Source of the DNA: Syntrophales bacterium
GTDB lineage: Bacteria; Desulfobacterota; Syntrophia; Syntrophales; UBA2210
NCBI GenBank assembly: GCA_023230565.1
Contig: JALNXD010000032.1
Coordinates: forward strand, 1-32,050
DNA length: 32,050 nt
Direction: 5' to 3'
The translations under genes were made by a program, and so were the position numbers. The notes below the pieces were generated by a model. The model was not told the DNA's origin. It searched no databases and saw only the letters and a list, made by a program, of their open reading frames with translations. Positions 14,703 through 22,339 of the stretch are shown one piece after another (the stretch's first letter is position 1; every line of letters begins with the position of its first letter).

Positions 14703-14718
14703 CTGTTCTAAAGAACAG
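14703..14718. terminator. Short palindrome between convergent genes
   Basis: CTGTTCTAAAGAACAG is a 16-base palindrome with a two-base centre, located between the exchanger and nnr stops. As RNA it can form a tight hairpin. It happens to fit CTGT-N8-ACAG, the gamma-proteobacterial LexA pattern, but no promoter is near it, so a 3'-end role is more likely. Confidence 0.3.
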
Positions 14719-14736
14719 ATATCCGAACCTTATCGG

Positions 14737-16314
14737 TCATATAATGGTTACACCGCTGTAACGCTGCGCATACTCCCAATCGACACCTTCACGATCTTTT
14801 TTTACGGCGATCGGTAAAAAATCTATTAATTTTGAAGCTGTAATGCCGTCTTCTCCCAGACATTCCGCAGCAAGATCTCCCGCGTATCCGTGAATGAACA
14901 CACCCTTTTGAACAGCCTCCTCTATTCTCAGCCCAAGCCCGACCATGCTTGCAATAGTCCCGGCAAGTACATCACCTGAACCTGCTGTAGCCATACCGGA
15001 ATTTCCGCTCAAATTTATATAAATTCGACCATCAGGCATTCCGATCAGTGAGTGAGCACCTTTCAGGATAATAATTGAATTCAGATGCTCAGCTGTTTTC
15101 TGAAGGATTTCTATTTTCTGTTCATCAAGAGTATGTATCGCAAGACCTGTCAGTCGTGACATTTCGCCCAAGTGGGGCGTCAATATGGTCGGCGATTTCC
15201 TTTCTGCCAGTATTTCGATGTTCCGGCACATAGCCGTAATACCGTCTCCATCAATTAACAAAGGGTGCTGAATATTTTGGACAAGATCCCTTACAAGTCT
15301 CTGTGTTTCCTCTTCAAGAGAAAGACCTGGTCCTATCACAATAAAATCCGACTGATCGGCAACTGAAAGCAACCGATCGATATTATTATAGGAAATAGAC
15401 CCGGAAGGAGTCTCTTCCTGGAGTATACACACAATTTCATTACCCTTACTGGCAATAACAGGAGCAATAGATCGGGGAACGGCTAACCGTGAATATCCAC
15501 CTCCTGCATGAAGAAAGGAAAAAGAAGACAGATAAGGCGCTCCATAATATCCTGCCGCTCCCGCTATAAAAAGCACATCTCCGAAACTGCCTTTATGTCC
15601 CGTCACATTTCTCGAGGGAATCGGGGGCGGGATATTTACAGCTATTTTGAGTGATCTTTTATTATAATGAGCAGGTGGAAATGATATATGGCTCAAGTAT
15701 ATTTTTCCGCATAAAGTATATCCGGGGTAAAACAACATACCAACTTTCGGCAGCCCAAATGTAATTGTATAATCCCCCTTGACTGCTGCACCCATAATCT
15801 CACCGGTATCTCCATTCACTCCTGAAGGTATATCCACACAGAAAGTTTTAATCGGGCTTTGATTCACCAAATTAATGACATCGGAATATACTCCCTCGAT
15901 TTTTCGTGTAATACCCGTTCCAAAAATGGCATCTACAATTGCATCTGAAGTATGTATGTGCGATTTTATTTCATCTATAGCGATATTTACAGCAATATCA
16001 ATTGACAGCCGCTTTGCTATTTCATAATTTTTCTGCGCAGCTCCCGTAAATTTTGAAGCATCCCCCAGTATTATTACCTTGACTATTGCACCATTCGAGT
16101 GAAGTTTGCGGGCTGTGACAAATCCATCACCGCCGTTGTTTCCTATTCCACAAATTACCAGGAATTTCTTTCCATATATATTTCCCATTTCTTTTAATAT
16201 GACAAACCATGCCGCTTCACCCGCATTTTCCATCAGCTGTAATTCATCAATACCATACAAATTTACTGCCTCTTTATCCAATTCTCTCATTTCACTTACA
16301 CGGCTAACTTTCAT
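14737..16314 (-). CDS. nnr: Bifunctional NAD(P)HX epimerase/dehydratase
   Basis: A 525-residue protein with the complete two-domain layout. The N-terminal YjeF-type epimerase (about 1-215) has GNNGGDGF (58-65) and CVDIPSGVNGDTG. The C-terminal ribokinase-like dehydratase (about 235-515) has GHKGSFGDVLFIAG, TPHLGEMSRL and the ATP/ADP-site motif NSGMATAGSGDVLAG. Together the domains repair hydrated NADH and NADPH: the epimerase interconverts R and S forms, and the dehydratase restores the cofactor from the S form at the cost of ADP or ATP. The ATG at 16314 follows GGAAGG by about six bases. It is transcribed alone, convergent with the exchanger. Confidence 0.95.
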   Translation of the reverse strand: MKVSRVSEMRELDKEAVNLYGIDELQLMENAGEAAWFVILKEMGNIYGKKFLVICGIGNNGGDGFVTARKLHSNGAIVKVIILGDASKFTGAAQKNYEIAKRLSIDIAVNIAIDEIKSHIHTSDAIVDAIFGTGITRKIEGVYSDVINLVNQSPIKTFCVDIPSGVNGDTGEIMGAAVKGDYTITFGLPKVGMLFYPGYTLCGKIYLSHISFPPAHYNKRSLKIAVNIPPPIPSRNVTGHKGSFGDVLFIAGAAGYYGAPYLSSFSFLHAGGGYSRLAVPRSIAPVIASKGNEIVCILQEETPSGSISYNNIDRLLSVADQSDFIVIGPGLSLEEETQRLVRDLVQNIQHPLLIDGDGITAMCRNIEILAERKSPTILTPHLGEMSRLTGLAIHTLDEQKIEILQKTAEHLNSIIILKGAHSLIGMPDGRIYINLSGNSGMATAGSGDVLAGTIASMVGLGLRIEEAVQKGVFIHGYAGDLAAECLGEDGITASKLIDFLPIAVKKDREGVDWEYAQRYSGVTII

Positions 16315-16498
16315 TTTTTACCTTCCGCTTCGCAATTTATGCCCGGCAATAAATAATTATTGTATCTCTTTTCATCTATGCGTTACACAAGAAAGACGTT
16401 TAAAAAAAGGAATACACAATACAAGAGTCACTCATATCTGCAGTTATTTCCAATTTTGTAACGTATGATTGTGATAAGTTCAAGCACTTTAAAAAAGG

Positions 16499-16527
16499 TT
16501 GACCCATCTGAACAGCAATTATATACA
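16499..16527 (+). promoter_or_regulatory. Sigma70-type promoter upstream of repeat B and menG
   Basis: TTGACC (16499-16504), a 17-base spacer and TATACA (16522-16527). Its RNA would pass through the GC-rich repeat before reaching menG at 16852, giving a leader of over 300 bases. Confidence 0.5.
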
Positions 16528-16566
16528 GTAACGCAGCTTGCAAAAACTTAAAAAATAGGAGGTGCG

Positions 16567-16698
16567 CTGCAGCGTCTCACGAAGCTCTCGGCACACTCGC
16601 GCGAGGCAGCTCAGGCAAAACCGGGACGGGTGCTTCGCATCGGCGGCATGGGTACTGATTCGCGGTCAAAATCCCTGTCTGTAAATCACAAAGAACAA
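16567..16698 (+). repeat. GC-rich dispersed repeat, copy B
   Basis: Begins CTGCAGCGTCTC and contains CGGCACACTCGCGCGAGGC and CCGGGACGGG, ending near TCAAAATCC and CACAAAGAACAA. The reverse complement of 19757-19891 follows the same text, with most bases identical by eye over the first 88. The GC content is far above the surrounding DNA. A one-base length difference between copies argues against a conserved reading frame. Confidence 0.8.
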
Positions 16699-16710
16699 GT
16701 ATCCGAAAGC

Positions 16711-16757
16711 TTCACTTACTAATTTTTATTGCCGGCTTGCCGGTATAATGAGCTTCT
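16711..16757 (+). repeat. Dispersed hairpin repeat, copy B
   Basis: Core TGCCGGCTTGCCGGTA (16730-16745), then TAATGAGCTTCT. Compared with copy A, an A-T pair of the stem has become G-C on both sides, so pairing is kept. The upstream AT-rich flank is less well conserved than in copies A and C. Confidence 0.75.
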
Positions 16758-16851
16758 AAATGTGCGAACTCTTCAGTGACTTCCCAATATGATGCCGACC
16801 GTCTCCGGGGCATACGGAGCTTTCGATGAAACCGTCACATTTCATTTTTAA

Positions 16852-17565
16852 ATGATTATGATTGATAAAAAGCCCAAAACAATAGGTGTAATGTTCGACC
16901 GTATTGCGCCAACTTATGATAAAGTGAATACAATTCTTTCTTTCGGAACAGACCGGCTGTGGAGAAAAACGGCTATCCGTCATCTTGGAATTAAAAAAGA
17001 TCAAAAGGTTCTCGACGTGGCAACGGGAACCGGGGAATTGGCATCACTTGTGCTATCAAAAGTTCAGTGCACAATAACAGGAGTAGATCTATCACGCGAA
17101 ATGCTGGCGATTGCCGAAGTCAAAGCAAAAAACAGGGGATTTTCAGACAGATTATTTTTTATAAATGGTGATGCGCTGAAACTTCCTTTCACAGAACACA
17201 CGTTCGACAACGCGATGGTTGCCTTTGGACTCAGAAACATGATGCATATAGGAGATTTTCTGGATGAAATATATCGCGTTCTTATTGAGAACGGAAAAAT
17301 GGCGATACTGGAATTTTCTCTTCCTGCAAATCCTCTGATGAGACGAATATATTTATTTTATTTAAAAACATTGCTTCCTTATATCGGAGGCCGCGTATCA
17401 GGAAATAGCGGTGCTTACAGGTATCTTTATGAATCAGTCTTTTCTTTTCCTCCGCCAGGAAAACTTCTTGCCCTCATGCACACTCACGGATTTGAAATAA
17501 CAGCGATGAAGCCCATCTTCCTTGGAATAGCCCACCTCTTTATCCTCCGGAAAAAAGCATTATAA
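16852..17565 (+). CDS. menG: Demethylmenaquinone/ubiquinone methyltransferase (MenG/UbiE)
   Basis: A 237-residue class I SAM methyltransferase of the UbiE/COQ5 family. The SAM motif VLDVATGTGELA is at 53-64, the acidic motif II GVDLSREML at 77-85, and the family signatures YDKVNTILSFGTDRLWR (22-38) and GLRNM (about 126-130) are intact, as is GAYRYLYESVFSFP near the C-terminus. It performs the C-methylation step in menaquinone (or ubiquinone) synthesis; in an anaerobe menaquinone is more likely. A second ATG two codons in (16858) is an alternative start; neither has a strong ribosome site. It converges with the debranching enzyme and lies between two inverted repeat copies. Confidence 0.93.
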   Translation: MIMIDKKPKTIGVMFDRIAPTYDKVNTILSFGTDRLWRKTAIRHLGIKKDQKVLDVATGTGELASLVLSKVQCTITGVDLSREMLAIAEVKAKNRGFSDRLFFINGDALKLPFTEHTFDNAMVAFGLRNMMHIGDFLDEIYRVLIENGKMAILEFSLPANPLMRRIYLFYLKTLLPYIGGRVSGNSGAYRYLYESVFSFPPPGKLLALMHTHGFEITAMKPIFLGIAHLFILRKKAL

Positions 17566-17607
17566 AAAAATTTGAGCCTCATTTAAATATAAAGGAAAGA
17601 TATTTAT

Positions 17608-19593
17608 TTAGTGTGATATTCTGGATGCCAAAATTTTCCATAGCCGTATCAATTCAGCAAGACTCCATGCCTGAGCTATGCACCCTCTCGGACGATGCGG
17701 ATAGTCGCCGTCAAATATTTCGGAAATATAGCCAATCCCTGCTTCATAAAAATGTCCTTCCATGGCAGAAAATATATCTCTCAATTCATTTTCAGCTTTT
17801 TCTTTATTCTCGGCTGTTTTTAGCAGTCCTTCACCATAATGAGCCAAAAGCCATGGCCACACCGTCCCTTGATGATACGCAGAATCCCTTTGTTCCGGAG
17901 AACCCTCATAAATTCCTCGATAGCGACTGTCCTTGGGTGAAAGAGTACGCAATCCGAATGGAGTTAGAAGTTCTCTTTTTACCTTTTTCATCACAAGTTC
18001 TGCTTCCTTTTTACCCAAAGGTGAATATGGAAGTGAAACGGCCAAGATCTGATTGGGCCGCACGGATGAGTCCTGTGATTTTGCAGCAGGATCACAGGTA
18101 TCTGCAAGGCATTGCTCCCGGCTGCACCAGAAATACTTCATGAAGTTTTTTTTAATTTTTTCAATTTCAGCATTCAGATCAAGACAAATCTCAAGGTTAA
18201 GTTTACCGGACAATTCTTTAAAAAATGAAACAGCATTGAACCAAAGCGCGTTAATTTCCACCGGACAGCCAAAACGAGGGGTAACGGGCATACCGTTTAC
18301 ACTCGCATCCATCCATGTCATCTGAGTTGAAGGATTTGTGATTGATATAAGCCCACTTTCGTCATTATGTTCGAATACACATGAAATTCCTTCCATATAG
18401 CATCGTATTATCTCAGTCATGACAGGTATGAATTGACGCATCAGAGTCGGATTTTCCGTCACTTTCAATAATTCCTGGAGACACCAGAAATACCAAAGAG
18501 AAGCATCTATTGAATTATATGCTATCTCCCTCACTTCCTCCTTCACAAAATTAGGAATAAGTCCACCTTTTCTTAAGTGTGAAATAGCATGTAAAATAAG
18601 TATACCTTCCTTTATTCGGCCTCTATAAAAAGTTAATCCGGGCAGACTTATCAAAGTATCCCTTCCCCATATATAAAACCAGTGGTATCCCGCTATTACT
18701 GATGGCATGCTTTCTTTTTCATTGATAATGAATAGCTCGGCTGCGTGCGAGAGCCTTGTCATCATCTTTCCAGCTGTTGTAATGTGTTTCTGCACGAAAA
18801 GATTTTTCCTGCTGTACGTTGGAGATTCTTTTTTCCACATCTTCTCAATATCTTCTTTTGCACTGAGAGATGTGCATAGAATAAAACTTTCATCCGGTCG
18901 CAAAGTACATTCAATAGCAGCCGGCATAAAGAGATCTTCCTGAAAAGCGTATCCTCGCTTTTTTTCCTCCGGATATTCAAAATTCCTATACCAGCAGGAA
19001 CCGTCTTGTATCTTCACCGGTCTGCTACACGCAAAAATAAGAGCCGGCATGTCGCCATATGGTGCAATAGAAAAGCCTACTTTTGTTATATCTATATTTC
19101 TGTAGATGTAATCGTTTTCGTGACTGAGTTCATGTATTCCCCTGTAGGCAATGAGCGGTTTTATTCTAAGAGTATGGGGAGATTTTGCTTTACTGATCCG
19201 GTATTTCAAAAGAAGAACATTTTCTCCCCTGCAGAACACGACTGTCTTGTGCACGATAGCAGTGTCTATTCTAAACATAAAGTCTACACAGGTATTTACG
19301 GTCACTCTGACAAGCTCTGCCGTTGTTTCAGGATAAAAAATCAAAGGATATCTATGTAGCGATAAATTCGATTCTTTCTCATCAATAATCAATGAATCTT
19401 CAACTTTTGAAAGAAGCACGTATCTGCCTTGAAGATTTTTCAGATTTGCAACAAACAAACCGTGATATTTTCTTGTATGGCAGTTCAGTATCGTGCTTGA
19501 TGCATACCCGCCAAGCCCATTGGAAAGTATCCATTCTCTGGTAAGTGCATTGTTGAAATCAAGAGTATTGCCTTCTAATATCATGTCATCCAT
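17608..19593 (-). CDS. Glycogen-debranching enzyme (amylo-alpha-1,6-glucosidase)
   Basis: A 661-residue archaeal/bacterial-type debranching protein. The N-terminal GDE domain starts with LTREWILSNGLGGYASSTI (17-35) and TRKYHGLFVAN (40-50). The C-terminal (alpha/alpha)6 catalytic domain holds FYIWGRDTLISLPGL (306-320), NPSTQMTWMDA, RPNQILAVSLPYSP and YHQGTVWPWLLAHYGE. These enzymes hydrolyse alpha-1,6 branch points of glycogen. Acidic residues in WGRDT and TWMDA are the likely catalytic or substrate contacts (inference from the family). No other glycogen gene is nearby. Starts at 19593 or 19584 are equivalent for function. The upstream region is the repeat cluster at 19.6-20.04 kb. Confidence 0.93.
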   Translation of the reverse strand: MDDMILEGNTLDFNNALTREWILSNGLGGYASSTILNCHTRKYHGLFVANLKNLQGRYVLLSKVEDSLIIDEKESNLSLHRYPLIFYPETTAELVRVTVNTCVDFMFRIDTAIVHKTVVFCRGENVLLLKYRISKAKSPHTLRIKPLIAYRGIHELSHENDYIYRNIDITKVGFSIAPYGDMPALIFACSRPVKIQDGSCWYRNFEYPEEKKRGYAFQEDLFMPAAIECTLRPDESFILCTSLSAKEDIEKMWKKESPTYSRKNLFVQKHITTAGKMMTRLSHAAELFIINEKESMPSVIAGYHWFYIWGRDTLISLPGLTFYRGRIKEGILILHAISHLRKGGLIPNFVKEEVREIAYNSIDASLWYFWCLQELLKVTENPTLMRQFIPVMTEIIRCYMEGISCVFEHNDESGLISITNPSTQMTWMDASVNGMPVTPRFGCPVEINALWFNAVSFFKELSGKLNLEICLDLNAEIEKIKKNFMKYFWCSREQCLADTCDPAAKSQDSSVRPNQILAVSLPYSPLGKKEAELVMKKVKRELLTPFGLRTLSPKDSRYRGIYEGSPEQRDSAYHQGTVWPWLLAHYGEGLLKTAENKEKAENELRDIFSAMEGHFYEAGIGYISEIFDGDYPHRPRGCIAQAWSLAELIRLWKILASRISH

Positions 19594-19624
19594 TGCATCG
19601 CCGCATGCGTTTCTTTCCGGTATT

Positions 19625-19666
19625 TTGAAAGCACATTATAATGCCTGTCGGCACTGTAATGAAAGA
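19625..19666 (-). repeat. Decayed hairpin repeat, copy D
   Basis: On the minus strand TGCCGAC is followed directly by AGGCAT, TATAATG and TGCTTTCA. It corresponds to the core and right flank of copy A with the centre and second arm shortened. Confidence 0.4.
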
Positions 19667-19756
19667 CATACTTCATTGAAGATCATAAATCCTCAAAAAG
19701 CTGCTTATGGCTGCCGAGCATTTAATATACTGGGATACAAGTAAAGCTTTCACTGC

Positions 19757-19891
19757 GTGCTCTTTGTATATTTGGATTTTGATGTGAATCAGCTGTTTTT
19801 CGGGTACATGTCGTTGATGCGATGCGCCCGTCCCGGCTGTGCCTGCGCCGCCTCGCGCGAGTGTGCCGCGACAGTTCGCGAGACGCTGCAG
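19757..19891 (-). repeat. GC-rich dispersed repeat, copy C
   Basis: Reverse-strand counterpart of 16567-16698, starting CTGCAGCGTCTCGCG and including GGCACACTCGCGCGAGGC, CCGGGACGGG, CTGATTC, TCAAAATCC and ACAAAGAGCA in the same order. With the hairpin repeats it forms an inverted composite pair around the menG-debranching segment. Confidence 0.8.
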
Positions 19892-19968
19892 GCCCGGGAA
19901 TCAGGTCTGAGCGGGCAAAAGCCATGCCCGTAAATTGGAAAACCAATGAACTCTCGCATCACTTACCC

Positions 19969-20038
19969 AGAAGCCCATTATGTCGACAAGTCGGCAATAT
20001 AATTGAAAGTAAATGACATCTTCCAAATTCACTTACTT
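19969..20038 (-). repeat. Dispersed hairpin repeat, copy C
   Basis: On the minus strand AAGTAAGTGAATTTGG leads to TTACTTTCAATTATAT, the core TGCCGACTTGTCGACA (one mismatched pair) and TAATGGGCTTCT. The similarity to copy A extends across about 65 bases including the AT-rich left flank. Confidence 0.75.
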
Positions 20039-20137
20039 ATAAACAAATAATACAAATTTACGAAACCTCCAAATGACTTTTCATGAACAAAAAAGATTAT
20101 TGCTTCGTTGCAATATTTTCTTCATACTTTTAAAAAC

Positions 20138-20371
20138 TTATTCTACTATTTCCAAAACCACTTTTTTATTGCTCTTTGAAGATACTGCATTGAGTATTGT
20201 TCTGATGGATTTAACCGTCTGCCCCCTTTTTCCTATAATTCTTCCGAGATCTTCTTTCGCTACGGATAATTCGTAAACGGATGTTTGCCCTCCTCTTGTT
20301 TCCAGTACTTGAACTTCTCCAGGATTACCCACTAATGCCTCTGCCATTGATCTGATTAATTTTACCATCAT
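20138..20371 (-). CDS. khpA: KH-domain RNA-binding protein KhpA
   Basis: A 77-residue single KH domain protein of the KhpA/YlqC family, also annotated as the UPF0109 RNA-binding protein. The GxxG loop is in RIIGKRGQTVKSIRTIL, and the N-terminal helix LIRSMAEALVGNPGEVQV is typical. In Firmicutes KhpA pairs with KhpB (Jag) and binds many RNAs; in other phyla it is often encoded next to ribosomal protein S16 and rimM, which are not seen here. The start at 20371 (or the adjacent ATG at 20368) is chosen because GGAG lies six bases upstream; a frame extension to 20383 would place that ribosome site inside the gene. Confidence 0.92.
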   Translation of the reverse strand: MMVKLIRSMAEALVGNPGEVQVLETRGGQTSVYELSVAKEDLGRIIGKRGQTVKSIRTILNAVSSKSNKKVVLEIVE

Positions 20372-20604
20372 ATTTTTCTCCATGAACTATTCTTTTGTAG
20401 TAATACAAGGAATACTTAAAATTTTTTTGCCTTAAAAAAACTTCAAAAAATGCATGATAATGAACAAAAATTCATTTGTGGAAAATGAAAACCGGCATGA
20501 GACTTTTATTCTAAAATACCGGTAAAACATATGCGAATTGTAATAAAATATTTTGAAATGGCAATACTGAATTATTACGGTAGAAATACCACTAAAAACC
20601 AGTA

Positions 20605-21831
20605 TTATGAAAGTGTTAAAAGATAGGACCTAAGATTTGTTTTTTGATTTTTCAAGCCGAGCCTGTTTCGTATCTTATCTCTGTGATATTCTATGGATCT
20701 TGTTGATAGATTTAACAATTTCGCTATTTCTTTCGTTGCTTTTCCCTCACGGATGAGATTCGCAACCTGAATTTCTTTGGATGTGAGATTGTATTGACTG
20801 AGTGACATATTTCTTAAAAACGGTGAAGTAATATCTCTAAGATTATTCTCCAGCATATTGATGAGCAATTTTTTTTCGGCGTCCATTTGCCTGCTCTTCA
20901 GCTTTTCAATATAAGGAATCACCAGCTCGCGAATATTGGAAAGAACATTCCGCTGGAGTTCCAGACGATCTTCATCTCTGTGCCGCAACAGTACCCTGAG
21001 AGCAGCGTTCGATTCTTCCAAATGGATTGATTTTGTTTTTAATTCTTTTTCTCTTTTTTTCAAACTCTCTTCTACCTTTTTATTTTTGGTCATATCCTGT
21101 ATTATACCGATTCCTCCACTCATTTTTCCGTCTCGACCATATAAAGGGGCGGTGTGAATAAAAATCCACATTGCGACCGAACTATTATAGGGACGGTACT
21201 GCCCCTCATAAAATCCCATTTTTCCTTCAAGCGGGGTTAAAAAGGATGGGATTATTTTTTTGTCTCTCAACTTTTTCAATTGAAATCCCGCAGGATTCTG
21301 CTTTTCATCTCCAAATATTTTAAAAAAGACGTCGTTTGCATCGATGATTTTCAATGAGCTGTCGTAATAAAATACGCCCGCGGGAGCTGAATGAAAAAGA
21401 AATCGGTATCTCTCTTCGCTTTCGCTCAGTGCATCTTCTGCGTGTTTTCGGTCTGTAATATCGCTCGCAAAATTTAAAATGGCAGGTTTTCCCCTCCATA
21501 CCAATCTGACTACGTGTACATGCAACCACTTAACCTTGCCATCCTTGTCGATAATTCTGTGACTATATTCATTGAAAAAATTCTCCCCCCTCATTCTCCT
21601 CATATGCCTGTTTTGAACCAAGTCTCTGTCGTCAGGATGTACAAATTCAATAAAAGAACTTTTTTTCAGTTCACTTTCAGGGTATCCGACTATTTTGAGA
21701 CATTTAGGATTTATATAAAGCAGTTTTTCATCCCTTGTAACATACATTGCTTCGCTGGCATTTTCGACCAACAGACGATATAAATCATCCTGCTCATCCG
21801 GAACATACTGTTTCTGAATAGTAATATCCAT
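20605..21831 (-). CDS. PAS-PAS-LuxR-type transcriptional regulator
   Basis: A 408-residue cytoplasmic protein with two PAS domains (about 15-132 and 137-252, the first with the PAC ending FASDITDRKHAE, the second with GIIQDMTKNKKVEE), a coiled coil (about 250-295), a helical linker and a C-terminal LuxR/GerE helix-turn-helix (347-404: LTSKEIQVANLIREGKATKEI, then LNLSTRSIEYHRDKIRNRLGL). There is no histidine kinase or receiver domain, so the PAS domains probably sense a ligand, redox state or partner and act directly on DNA binding. GGGAGG six bases before the ATG fixes the start. It diverges from tamB. A palindrome overlaps its putative promoter, which would suit autoregulation. Confidence 0.9.
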   Translation of the reverse strand: MDITIQKQYVPDEQDDLYRLLVENASEAMYVTRDEKLLYINPKCLKIVGYPESELKKSSFIEFVHPDDRDLVQNRHMRRMRGENFFNEYSHRIIDKDGKVKWLHVHVVRLVWRGKPAILNFASDITDRKHAEDALSESEERYRFLFHSAPAGVFYYDSSLKIIDANDVFFKIFGDEKQNPAGFQLKKLRDKKIIPSFLTPLEGKMGFYEGQYRPYNSSVAMWIFIHTAPLYGRDGKMSGGIGIIQDMTKNKKVEESLKKREKELKTKSIHLEESNAALRVLLRHRDEDRLELQRNVLSNIRELVIPYIEKLKSRQMDAEKKLLINMLENNLRDITSPFLRNMSLSQYNLTSKEIQVANLIREGKATKEIAKLLNLSTRSIEYHRDKIRNRLGLKNQKTNLRSYLLTLS

Positions 21832-22339
21832 TCATCGCCTCCCAAAATAATGAATTCAAAACGAATGTGGCAGACTTGGTGAGAACAAATTATTTATATA
21901 GTATTATCAAATAGTTCCATAGGAACAATGGAAAAAGAATCTAAGAATTATACAGTCTTGGCGATTAATTGCAATTAAAAAACAGCTCATCAAGATCGGT
22001 CAGCTAATTTATCCATATGCCTGACATAATTTGTAAATTAATTATTTAATTGTTTGTTTCTTGGTCAAAAAATGTGCTTTTTCATAGCAATATGTATCGC
22101 GCTTCAAGCTCCTCTTATTTGTACAGGGTCTCTTTTGGGGGATGTCATAGATATGCATTTATGGTAAAAAAATACATACCCATATGGAGATCACGAGGAG
22201 TAAATGATCGGGCATAGAATTAAATGGTACTGTTCAGATTCTCATCCATCCGCTTCGAAACTTCGCACATTTGATATACTCTGCCTCATTCCCGGCTCCA
22301 CAGGATAAATGACAGCGGACTTTTTTAGGGTGAGTTATA
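21832..22339. promoter_or_regulatory. Divergent region between the PAS-LuxR gene and tamB
   Basis: A 508-base AT-rich gap. A minus-strand promoter-like pair TTGTTC (plus 21923-21928) and TAATAC (plus 21901-21906) with 16-base spacing is overlapped by the palindrome GTTCCATAGGAAC (21914-21926). A 34-codon plus-strand frame at 22204-22308 follows GAGGAG but with only three bases of spacing; it is doubtful. A long leader for tamB is possible. Nothing else is recognised. Confidence 0.4.

Larger units (their letters stand above)
16315..16851. other. Intergenic region holding a promoter and composite repeat copy B
   Basis: A 537-base gap between divergent nnr and menG. It holds a plus-strand promoter (16499-16527), a GC-rich repeat (16567-16698) and a hairpin repeat (16711-16757), all entered separately. 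A CTCCG/CGGAG hairpin is at 16803-16819. No credible protein is encoded; a GTG frame beginning at 16563 behind AGGAGG stops within 41 codons and is not conserved in frame in the second repeat copy. Confidence 0.6.
19594..20137. other. Intergenic region holding repeat cluster C/D
   Basis: A 544-base gap upstream of the debranching gene and downstream of khpA. It contains a decayed hairpin repeat (19625-19666), the GC-rich repeat (19757-19891) and a full hairpin repeat (19969-20038), all on the minus strand. Promoter for the debranching gene not identified. A minus frame across the GC-rich unit is not conserved and is not called. Confidence 0.6.

Noticed and set aside
14703..14718. LexA-box-like palindrome CTGT-N8-ACAG
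   Set aside because: It lies between the 3' ends of two convergent genes with no promoter; a small hairpin at the transcript ends explains it better.
16563..16685. Short GTG-start frame behind AGGAGG inside repeat copy B
   Set aside because: Only about 40 codons, arginine/serine-rich, and not conserved in frame in the other repeat copy.
19722..19946. Arginine-rich 74-residue ORF on the minus strand
   Set aside because: It crosses the GC-rich repeat; the second repeat copy carries a one-base length change that breaks the frame, so it looks noncoding.
22204..22308. 34-codon ORF with GAGGAG upstream of tamB
   Set aside because: Ribosome site spacing is too short, composition is unremarkable, and no family is recognised.
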